Assembly (NCBI RefSeq): GCF_021608265.1
Contig: NZ_JAKIHP010000002.1
Span: forward strand, 620,001-684,000
Length of the DNA stretch: 64,000 nucleotides
Origin: Flavobacterium wongokense
GTDB taxonomy: Bacteria > Bacteroidota > Bacteroidia > Flavobacteriales > Flavobacteriaceae
Direction: 5' to 3'
Every line of letters begins with the position of its first letter. The stretch's first letter is position 1. The notes beneath the pieces are model-generated. The model saw only the letters and a program-made list of their open reading frames with translations, did no database searches and was not told the DNA's origin. Below are positions 57,294 to 64,000 of the stretch, in pieces. Made by a program: the position numbers and the translations under genes.

Positions 57294-58859
57294 TTATTGT
57301 TTTATAAATTTTTCTGTCTGTTTTCCGCCTTCATAATCCAGCTCGAGGAAATAAATTCCCGGCGTTAGGCTTTCAACATTTAGCTGCGAAACAGCTTCTT
57401 GTTCTATTATTTTTTTTCCAGTGACATCAGTGACAGTTGTTTTTTTGATAACGGCATTTCCGGCATTCTGAATATTTAAAATCGATTTTACCGGATTTGG
57501 ATAAATCTTTAAACCCTTGCTTTCCGGATTGGAAATATTTAAATTTTCAAATGTATATCGTGCCAGGGCGAATTCATAATTTGGGTTTAACCCCGATAAT
57601 CCTCCGACTACAATTTTCCCGTCTGGCTGGACTAATAACGCGTAAGAACCATCGGCAGTGTTGTTAAAATCAGTAAGCAGAATTCCATCTCCATCAAATG
57701 TAGTATCTAAAATACCACTTGCTGTGTACCGCAGTAAAACCATATCAATTGTTGCGTTCACAGAATATCCTGTGGCCAGTATTTTGCCATCGGGCTGCAA
57801 TGCCATTTCCCAAATAGTATCGCGCATAGCAGTAGCATTTACCTGTGTGATGGTACGTCCGTTAGTTCCAAATGAAGTATCGAGATTACCATTGGCGTCG
57901 TATTTCAGGATGTCAATTTTGGTATTGTCATTTGAACCAAAACCGACAATTTCCCCTGCAACAATGCTATCATCACTATTTATGACTATAGAACCAATAC
58001 CTGCAGAAGCTACAGGAAAGCTAGTGATTGTTTTCCCGTTGGTTCCAAATGCCGTATCAATTGTACCATCGGTATTCAATCGTACCAAGGCCGCATTATA
58101 AACTTCAATACTGTTCTGAGCGTCAGTGTAACCTGCCAAAATAATTTTACCGCTCGATTGTAATTTTACTGAATAAATCCCATCGATGCTGTAACTGCTG
58201 ATGGAATTCGAACCAATATTAATCGAAACTTTCCCATTGGTTCCAAAACCCGAATCCAAGCTTCCATCAGTATTGTATCGGGCTATGGCGAAATTTTCGT
58301 ATTGACTGCCAGTGCCATCATTACCACTGCATTCACCTCCTAAAATGATCTTTCCATCAGGCTGCAATTCGATGGAACGGACAATATTACTAGCAGTACC
58401 CGTTTCAAAATCGGTAATTACGACACCATTGTTTCCAAAACCGGAATCATACGAACCATCATTATTCAAACGCACCAGCATAAAATTATAATTGAATTCA
58501 AAATCACCTTTATTTGTTGCGATTACTATTTTCCCATCGCTTTGCAATTTCAGTTTACAATTAATTGATTCGTGAAATAGCTCATTAAACACAACTTTTC
58601 CATTGGTTCCAAAAGACGTGTCCAAGGAACCATCAGCATTATAACGGCACACCAGTGTCCGGAATTCTCCCAATTCTCTTGACATTCCGCTGGCGACAAT
58701 CTTTCCATCAGGCTGCAATGCGATTGAAGTGATGGCATCCTGATCATCGCTTATATGGGTAATGACTTTTCCATTGGTGCCAAAAGTTGGATCCAGTGTT
58801 TGCGAAAACCCAGTAATGCTTGTCAATAAAAATAAAAAGGCGTGTAATTTGTTTTTCAT
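57294..58859 (-). CDS. Delta-60-repeat beta-propeller protein with T9SS sorting domain
   Basis: The 521-residue protein has a signal peptide (MKNKLHAFLFLLTSITGFSQ) and about seven tandem repeats of 50-60 residues with the pattern LQPDGKI...G, then RYN.DGSLD..FG.NGKV. These are delta-60 repeats expected to form a beta-propeller. A type A T9SS domain (LKIYPNPVKSIL, KQTEKFIKQ) ends it. It should be secreted to the surface. Its place between maltokinase (18 bp) and glgB (13 bp) is unexpected, because those enzymes are cytoplasmic. The repetitive DNA here is explained by the coding repeats. Confidence 0.9.
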   Translation of the reverse strand: MKNKLHAFLFLLTSITGFSQTLDPTFGTNGKVITHISDDQDAITSIALQPDGKIVASGMSRELGEFRTLVCRYNADGSLDTSFGTNGKVVFNELFHESINCKLKLQSDGKIVIATNKGDFEFNYNFMLVRLNNDGSYDSGFGNNGVVITDFETGTASNIVRSIELQPDGKIILGGECSGNDGTGSQYENFAIARYNTDGSLDSGFGTNGKVSINIGSNSISSYSIDGIYSVKLQSSGKIILAGYTDAQNSIEVYNAALVRLNTDGTIDTAFGTNGKTITSFPVASAGIGSIVINSDDSIVAGEIVGFGSNDNTKIDILKYDANGNLDTSFGTNGRTITQVNATAMRDTIWEMALQPDGKILATGYSVNATIDMVLLRYTASGILDTTFDGDGILLTDFNNTADGSYALLVQPDGKIVVGGLSGLNPNYEFALARYTFENLNISNPESKGLKIYPNPVKSILNIQNAGNAVIKKTTVTDVTGKKIIEQEAVSQLNVESLTPGIYFLELDYEGGKQTEKFIKQ

Positions 58860-58877
58860 AAAAAATTTTAAAATTTA

Positions 58878-60500
58878 TTAGTATCCCATGATACTCTGGA
58901 TCCCGCGTAACGGAATTACAGCCCAACGCGGGCGTGAGTTGAGTTCGTAGCCCAACTCGTAAACTGCTTTTTCAATCAGGCAGTATTTTAGCAGGAAGTC
59001 GATTTCGTGGTTGTAACCAATGTTCAGATTTCCGTTTTGCGCTTTCTCGACATAAGTTTCCAAAAACACTCCGACGAAATAATTAAACAGGATTTCACCT
59101 GCTGTAAAAAGCTGTTCCTGGTCAAACGGATATTTGTCCTTATTGTTGAAAATCGTTGCGTAAATCGCATAATGGAACGAGCGGAACAAACCGGCAACAT
59201 CCTTTAGTGGCGGCTGTTTTACCTTTCGGTCTCGAATGGTACTTTCGGGTTCGCCTTCAAAATCCAACAAATAAAAATCATCACCATTGACCAATATTTG
59301 CCCCAAATGATAATCCCCGTGAATACGAATGCGCTCCGATTTCATTTTCGTCCAGTCGAAATCCACAAAATGCTTACGAACCAGTTTTTTGTTTTCCATA
59401 AACTGATGCGCCAATTCCAAAGCCAGTCCGTCTAATTTATGCAGGCTGTTTTCAATAATGTTCAATCGGTTTTGAAATTGATACAGCATTCTGTTCTTCA
59501 ACCAAACGGTGTAATCGCCATTATAGGTTGTTGGTGTAAATGCGGTATCGTGTATGTCGCCACCAAGCGCAATGTGCATTTCGGCTGTGCGTTTGGCAAG
59601 TGTTTGTATGCGAAGGAATAAGCTGAGTCCAACCCAGTCAATGATTTCGGGCGGAATTTCGTTGATTTTCAATCTTTTGAAAAGTGGAATTGAAGGTAGT
59701 TTTTCAATTTTGATTTTCTTGGTTTTCAGGTTGGTGAAAACGCCATCAACTTCTTCGAGCATAAATTTCCACGCATCGCCCTGATTCGGAACCAATTCCT
59801 GCATCAGTCCTAATGTAATATTGCCTTCGGGCAAATCCAAATTGATGCTTCCGGTATACGCAGGCGAACTTTCAAAATGCATTCTTTCTGTTAGGAAACG
59901 GCTGATTTCATAATCGGGATTCGTACTGACATAAATGCGGCGGAATATCTTTAAAACAAAGGCATCGTTATAGATAATCGAAGTGTTGCTTTGTTCCAAT
60001 CCCATGAATTTGGAACTTTTGTATTCCTTGTCTTCAAACTTGGTTCCTTTGTGGAAAACCAATTTGAATTCCTTGCTTACTTTAGATTGGACAATGTTCT
60101 CAAACAACAACTTCCTGAAATCTTCCTGATGTAATGCATCCACCAGAAAACCCTGCTGGCTGCCCATTTTTACAGGTGCAATAATCGTACTCGTATCGAG
60201 TTCCTCTTCGGCCATGAAAGCCAACGGCATAAAATAATGTTGGTAAAATGCTTCCTTGAAATTTACTTCCAAAAGTACACCATAATAGCTGTTTTTTTTA
60301 GAGGTAATCTTGAAATGGTCAACCACTTCGATATACTTCAGCGTACTTGCTTTTCCACCATACCAACGCTTATTGATGATGTAATTTTCTAAAATATCGG
60401 ATGAGAATACTTTGATAAACTCTTCATCTTCAAAAGCTGTTTTCCAGTCGGTCTTGAAAATAAAGGGTGTTGAAAAAGTATCTTGGTTGGCATTTTCCAT
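58878..60500 (-). CDS. Maltokinase (Mak/Pep2-type)
   Basis: This 540-residue kinase makes maltose-1-phosphate from maltose and ATP, feeding GlgE. The N-terminal cap contains NKRWYGGKASTLKYIEVVD. The aminoglycoside-phosphotransferase-like lobe has the catalytic loop IRIHGDYHLGQILVNG and the metal site FYLLDFEGEPE. In several phyla it is fused to trehalose synthase, but here it is free-standing. It starts 7 bp after the glgE stop, so the two enzymes are co-transcribed. Confidence 0.9.
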   Translation of the reverse strand: MENANQDTFSTPFIFKTDWKTAFEDEEFIKVFSSDILENYIINKRWYGGKASTLKYIEVVDHFKITSKKNSYYGVLLEVNFKEAFYQHYFMPLAFMAEEELDTSTIIAPVKMGSQQGFLVDALHQEDFRKLLFENIVQSKVSKEFKLVFHKGTKFEDKEYKSSKFMGLEQSNTSIIYNDAFVLKIFRRIYVSTNPDYEISRFLTERMHFESSPAYTGSINLDLPEGNITLGLMQELVPNQGDAWKFMLEEVDGVFTNLKTKKIKIEKLPSIPLFKRLKINEIPPEIIDWVGLSLFLRIQTLAKRTAEMHIALGGDIHDTAFTPTTYNGDYTVWLKNRMLYQFQNRLNIIENSLHKLDGLALELAHQFMENKKLVRKHFVDFDWTKMKSERIRIHGDYHLGQILVNGDDFYLLDFEGEPESTIRDRKVKQPPLKDVAGLFRSFHYAIYATIFNNKDKYPFDQEQLFTAGEILFNYFVGVFLETYVEKAQNGNLNIGYNHEIDFLLKYCLIEKAVYELGYELNSRPRWAVIPLRGIQSIMGY

Positions 60501-60507
60501 TTTAAAG

Positions 60508-62448
60508 TTATTTTAAAATTTTAAACAAATGAAATGGCAGCGATGGATGAAGCTCAACATAATTCCATTCCTTATCCCAAATATAACTGTTTCCTGTAAT
60601 CAGCTCTACGACACGGATTGGCTGTCCAGGCTGGATTCCCAATTGTTGCAAAGGCAGCTGAACCCAGGATTGTTTGGCATAATAGGGATCGATGCTGCAT
60701 ACCATCAGGGTTTCGTCGAGTTTGTCGTCATCAAATTTGTAATACGCAATCACCTGATCGTTATCGGTACCGCAAAATTGGATGTTATTGGTTTGCTGCA
60801 GTGAAGGCTGTTCGTGCCTGATTTTATTCAATCTTGATATAACTGTGATGAGTTTGTTTTGAATGCTCCAATCCCAGTTCACAACTTCATATTTCTCAGA
60901 ATTGTGGTATTCCTCTTTTCCCGGCATGGCTTCCGAAACCATGTATTCATAAACCGGTCCGTAAATTCCAACGCTCGAGCTCAGTGTTGCAGCTAAAAAG
61001 TACTTGTGAAGGTATACACTTTCATGTCCGCTTTGCAAAGCATAAGGCAGAATATCCGGAGTATTGGGCCAGAAGTTTGGGCGGAAAAATTCCTTTTGTT
61101 CCGTTTTGGTTAATTCGTCAAGATATTCAATCAACTCCGCTTTCGTATTCCTCCAGGTGTAATACGTATAGGATTGTGTAAAGCCTTGTTTGGCAAGCTC
61201 ATGCATAATTTTAGGACGTGTGAATGCTTCTGCCAAAAACAAAACATCGGGATGCTTTTTCTTTACTTCGGAAATAAGCCAGCCCCAGAAATAGAAAGGT
61301 TTTGTATGCGGGTTATCCACCCGAAACACTCGGATGTCGCATTCCTCAACCCAGAACAAAGCCACATCCAGCAACTCTTTCCAAAGGTTTTTCCAATCAC
61401 CGCTTTCAAAATAAATCGGCTGGATGTCCTGGTATTTTTTTGGTGGATTTTCGGCATACTGTACTGTTCCGTCAGGACGCCATTTGAACCATTGTGGAAA
61501 ATCCTTAACATAAGGATGATCCGGTGCAGCCTGCAATGCGTAATCCATTGCGACTTCAATATTTAATTTTTTTGCGGTTTTGACCAACGATTTAAAATCG
61601 TCAATGCTTCCCAATTCAGGATGCGTGGCTTTGTGGCCGCCATGTTTGGAGCCAATTCCCCAAGGCGAGCCCACATCTCCTTTTTGTGCATTGGTAGCAT
61701 TGTTTTTTCCTTTTCGGTTTACTTCTCCAATAGGATGGATTGGCGGAAAATATAAGGTATCAAATCCCATTGCGGCTACTCTTGGCAGGAGTTTTTCGCA
61801 ATCCTTAAAGGTTCCGTGCTTTCCTTTTTCCTGCGAAGCTGAACGCGGGAAAAATTCATACCACGTGCTGAATAATGCTTTCTTTCTATCTACATAAATC
61901 TTTAATTCGTGAGAAGCATTTGCCAATGTCCGCGTTGGATATTGTTTGAAAATATGATGCAATTCCGCAGACAACGCTATTGCAACAGCTTTATCGTATT
62001 GTTTCGGATCTTGAAATGCTTTAATGGCGGAATTTAAATAGGTTTTCTCTTCTTTGCTCACTTCCTTTAAAATGGCTTCGCAATATTCGGCACCTTCGAG
62101 CAATTCCGATTTTACTTGTTGGTTATCTTCAATTTTTCGCTGTGTTCCGTGCTGCCAGTTCAATGCATAATCAACCCAACCTTCCACAAAATAGGAATAA
62201 AACCCTTGTTTTTCTACCTTAAATTCTGCAATCCATTCATCATTCCCGGTTTCAACCATCCTGATTTCCTGCCATTTTTTATCTTTTTCGTGTTTGAATT
62301 TCACGCTGCAGGCCACAACATCGTGACCATCTGAAAAAACATTTGCGGTAACTGTTACTCTTTGACCAACAATTCTTTTGATAAAAAAAGCTCCACCGTC
62401 AAGTTGTGGAGAAACATTTTCAATGATAATTCGGGTTTGGTTTTGCAT
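60508..62448 (-). CDS. glgE: Alpha-1,4-glucan:maltose-1-phosphate maltosyltransferase
   Basis: GlgE adds maltosyl units from maltose-1-phosphate to alpha-1,4-glucan. From the ATG at 62448 the protein has 646 residues; a longer frame back to 62550 runs under the divergent gene and looks non-coding. An N-terminal beta domain is followed by a helical insert (about 105-150) and a GH13_3 barrel. The nucleophile is Asp378 in VFRVDNPHTKPF and the acid/base Glu lies in LFLAEAFTRP. FPPIHPIGEVNRKGKNN is diagnostic of the family. It is the first gene of the operon. Confidence 0.95.
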   Translation of the reverse strand: MQNQTRIIIENVSPQLDGGAFFIKRIVGQRVTVTANVFSDGHDVVACSVKFKHEKDKKWQEIRMVETGNDEWIAEFKVEKQGFYSYFVEGWVDYALNWQHGTQRKIEDNQQVKSELLEGAEYCEAILKEVSKEEKTYLNSAIKAFQDPKQYDKAVAIALSAELHHIFKQYPTRTLANASHELKIYVDRKKALFSTWYEFFPRSASQEKGKHGTFKDCEKLLPRVAAMGFDTLYFPPIHPIGEVNRKGKNNATNAQKGDVGSPWGIGSKHGGHKATHPELGSIDDFKSLVKTAKKLNIEVAMDYALQAAPDHPYVKDFPQWFKWRPDGTVQYAENPPKKYQDIQPIYFESGDWKNLWKELLDVALFWVEECDIRVFRVDNPHTKPFYFWGWLISEVKKKHPDVLFLAEAFTRPKIMHELAKQGFTQSYTYYTWRNTKAELIEYLDELTKTEQKEFFRPNFWPNTPDILPYALQSGHESVYLHKYFLAATLSSSVGIYGPVYEYMVSEAMPGKEEYHNSEKYEVVNWDWSIQNKLITVISRLNKIRHEQPSLQQTNNIQFCGTDNDQVIAYYKFDDDKLDETLMVCSIDPYYAKQSWVQLPLQQLGIQPGQPIRVVELITGNSYIWDKEWNYVELHPSLPFHLFKILK

Positions 62449-62518
62449 TTTAATTGTAATTTTAGGAAGTTGTAATTTAGATAAAAATATTATAGGTTGT
62501 AAATTGCAGTATAATTTT

Positions 62519-63388
62519 ATGGAAATGACAAAAAAAGCAGACATACCCAATCAAACATTGCAAATTCCGAAAGTAATTACACGAACTGCTAAATTTTTAC
62601 AAGCTATTTCCCCAAAACTGGCGACACTTTTTGCCGCAAAACTCTTTACAACTCCGCTAAAACACAGGATTCCAAAGAGGGAATTGGATATGGAGAAAAA
62701 TAGCCGTCAGGAAAAACTTTTCGTTCCAAAAATCAACAAAGAAATAAACATCTATCACTACGGCGAAACCAAGCGCAAAGTATTGTTGGTCCACGGTTGG
62801 TCAGGACGCGGGACACAGCTGGTAAAGATTGCCGACGAATTATTGAACAAAGGATTTTCAACCATTAGTTTTGATGCTCCGGCACATGGAAAATCAGGCA
62901 GTAAAACCACGCTGATGCCCGAATTCATTGCCTCTATTCTTGAAATCGAAAAACAGTTTGGCCCATTCGAATTTGCAGTCGGCCATTCGTTGGGCGGCAT
63001 GTCAATCTTGAATGCGATAAAACAAGGATTAAAGATAAAAAAAGCCGTAATCATCGGAAGTGGTGATATCATTCAGGATATTTTGGATGACTTTGTCTTA
63101 AAGATGGAGCTCAAGCCTGGAATAGCTTCAATGATGAAAGCCTATTTTGAAAAAAAACACCAGGTTGCTATGGAAAGTTATTCAGCGAGCCTTGCAGCAC
63201 GATCGGTGGAAATCCCGGTTCTGGTAATCCACGACGAAAATGATGAAGATATCAATCTCAAAGCGGCACATAACATCCATCAGCATCTAAAAAACAGCAA
63301 GCTGCTTATTACCAAAAAACTAGGCCATCGAAAAATCCTTGGCGATAAAAATGTCATTGAAAATATAATTAACTTTATTTCAAATTAA
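62519..63388 (+). CDS. Alpha/beta-hydrolase fold protein
   Basis: From the ATG at 62519 the protein has 289 residues. The nucleophile elbow GHSLGG, the oxyanion region LLVHGWSGRG, an acidic residue in IHDENDED and a C-terminal GHRKI histidine give a complete serine-hydrolase triad. An N-terminal helical stretch (about 15-45, PKVITRTAKFLQAISPKL) may associate with the membrane. The substrate is unknown; an esterase or lipase-like role is likely. Longer in-frame starts back to 62378 overlap the glgE start antisense and are rejected. Confidence 0.85.
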   Translation: MEMTKKADIPNQTLQIPKVITRTAKFLQAISPKLATLFAAKLFTTPLKHRIPKRELDMEKNSRQEKLFVPKINKEINIYHYGETKRKVLLVHGWSGRGTQLVKIADELLNKGFSTISFDAPAHGKSGSKTTLMPEFIASILEIEKQFGPFEFAVGHSLGGMSILNAIKQGLKIKKAVIIGSGDIIQDILDDFVLKMELKPGIASMMKAYFEKKHQVAMESYSASLAARSVEIPVLVIHDENDEDINLKAAHNIHQHLKNSKLLITKKLGHRKILGDKNVIENIINFISN

Positions 63389-63400
63389 AACAACAGCATT

Positions 63401-64000
63401 ATGGCAAAAGAAACCACAGATTGGGCAGAAGTTTTTAAACCATTAATCCAAAAGTATAAAAACAAAAAACATCCTTTAGATTATCAAAACCTTTATCAGT
63501 TACTGGTCATGGTGGTTTTATCGGCACAGGATTCCGATGCCAATATCAATAAAATAGCACCACCGCTTTTCGAGGCATTCCCCAATATGAAAGCATTGTC
63601 GAAAAGCTCTATTGAAGAACTCATCCCATACATATCGAAAGTTAGAAATTTTGGCACAAAAGCAAGCTGGCTAATCGAAATTGCGCAAACCCTCAAAGAG
63701 GATAAAAACATCCCAACAAAAATGGATGAATTGGTTGCCCTTAAAGGCATCGGAAGAAAATCGGCAAACGTCATCATGCGCGAAGCCGAAGTCCCTGCAG
63801 AAGGAATCGTCTGCGATTTGCATGTCATAAGAGTGGCGCCACGCATCGGAATCGTACCCGAATCCAAAGACGGAAACAAGGTCGAAAAGGAGTTGATGAA
63901 AGTGCTGCCTAAGGAAATCTGGGGCGAAATCGGAATGGCAATATCCTTTTTGGGAAGGGAAACCTGTCGTCCAACAAACCCAAAACATAGCGAATGTGTG
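63401..64000 (+). CDS. Endonuclease III-like DNA glycosylase/AP lyase (3' truncated)
   Basis: The gene runs off the window after 200 residues. The helix-hairpin-helix LKGIGRKSANVIM contains the expected catalytic Lys, and the catalytic Asp follows in CDLHVIRVAPRIG, as in E. coli Nth. Family members excise oxidised pyrimidines and nick abasic sites. The iron-sulphur region at the edge reads C-x6-H-x2-C, with His where Nth has the second Cys ligand; the last Cys would lie beyond the window. The gene starts 12 bp after the hydrolase and is probably co-transcribed. Confidence 0.85.
   Translation, partial: MAKETTDWAEVFKPLIQKYKNKKHPLDYQNLYQLLVMVVLSAQDSDANINKIAPPLFEAFPNMKALSKSSIEELIPYISKVRNFGTKASWLIEIAQTLKEDKNIPTKMDELVALKGIGRKSANVIMREAEVPAEGIVCDLHVIRVAPRIGIVPESKDGNKVEKELMKVLPKEIWGEIGMAISFLGRETCRPTNPKHSECV

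Noticed and set aside
57400..58800. Regular repeats of about 150-180 bp resembling a tandem DNA array
   Set aside because: They encode the delta-60 protein repeats in frame and diverge at third codon positions, so this is coding repetition and not a CRISPR or satellite array.
62378..62518. An N-terminal extension of the alpha/beta hydrolase with a lipoprotein-like stretch ending LGSC
   Set aside because: It lies antisense to the coding start of glgE and before the most plausible ATG at 62519; the lipobox resemblance is accidental. The matching minus-strand extension of glgE is equally unsupported.
1..64000. Defence island, prophage, integrative element or CRISPR array
   Set aside because: I saw no integrase, transposase, phage structural gene, restriction-modification gene, toxin-antitoxin pair with confidence, or array of identical spaced repeats.

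Overview
The window looks like a chromosomal segment from a member of the Flavobacteriaceae, most likely Flavobacterium or a close relative. Four lines of evidence point there. The DNA is AT-rich. Several secreted proteins end in a type A C-terminal sorting domain of the type IX secretion system (T9SS), and the T9SS attachment-complex gene porQ is present. Many promoters match the Bacteroidota -7 consensus TAnnTTTG, and start codons lack Shine-Dalgarno sequences. Gene neighbourhoods such as lon / porQ / cmk and panB / rluA-type synthase also fit. The genus is an inference; no rRNA gene is present. I see no tRNA, rRNA, CRISPR array, intact insertion sequence or prophage.

Layout. 1-5 kb: a 5'-truncated secreted metzincin protease, a YbjJ-like MFS transporter and a DUF6624-type lipoprotein. 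5-7.5 kb (minus): a small exported protein, a DUF2007-type protein, a one-domain DEAD-box-like protein and an NtrC-type regulator without a DNA-binding domain. 7.5-12 kb: panB, an RluA-family synthase, an outer-membrane DUF5723-type protein and an aldehyde dehydrogenase. 12-21 kb: a large PAS/GAF hybrid histidine kinase, a YpfJ-type metallopeptidase, a YifB/ComM ATPase, a membrane protein overlapping an XRE regulator, and a GAF histidine kinase. 20.5-32 kb: a patatin, an M1 aminopeptidase, recG, a complete RND efflux operon and a bestrophin. 32-41 kb: pheT, a FAS1 protein, a hypothetical membrane protein, a leucine-rich-repeat (LRR) T9SS protein, rpsA and a dicarboxylate/amino-acid symporter. 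41-52 kb (minus): a second LRR T9SS protein, a NupG-like transporter, cmk, porQ, lon, an FN3 lipoprotein and a UMF1-type MFS protein. 52-62.5 kb (minus): an M48 lipoprotein, a GH31 alpha-glucosidase and a GlgE-type glucan operon (glgE, maltokinase, T9SS delta-60 protein, glgB). The right end carries an alpha/beta hydrolase and a truncated endonuclease III-like gene.

How genes work together. GlgE, maltokinase and GlgB form the maltose-1-phosphate route to branched alpha-glucan, and the adjacent GH31 enzyme could turn over alpha-glucosides. The RND adaptor, pump and outer-membrane channel form one tripartite exporter. PorQ belongs to the machinery that anchors the T9SS cargo encoded at four loci here.

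Most of the window is ordinary core genome and I found no convincing wholly new system. The most interesting non-coding signal is a leader of about 45-50 bp shared by two unrelated GTG-started genes (the FAS1 gene and cmk). Next come dispersed palindromic intergenic repeats, a GlgE operon lacking treS but carrying a T9SS surface-protein gene, and an endonuclease III-like protein with a His at an iron-sulphur Cys position.
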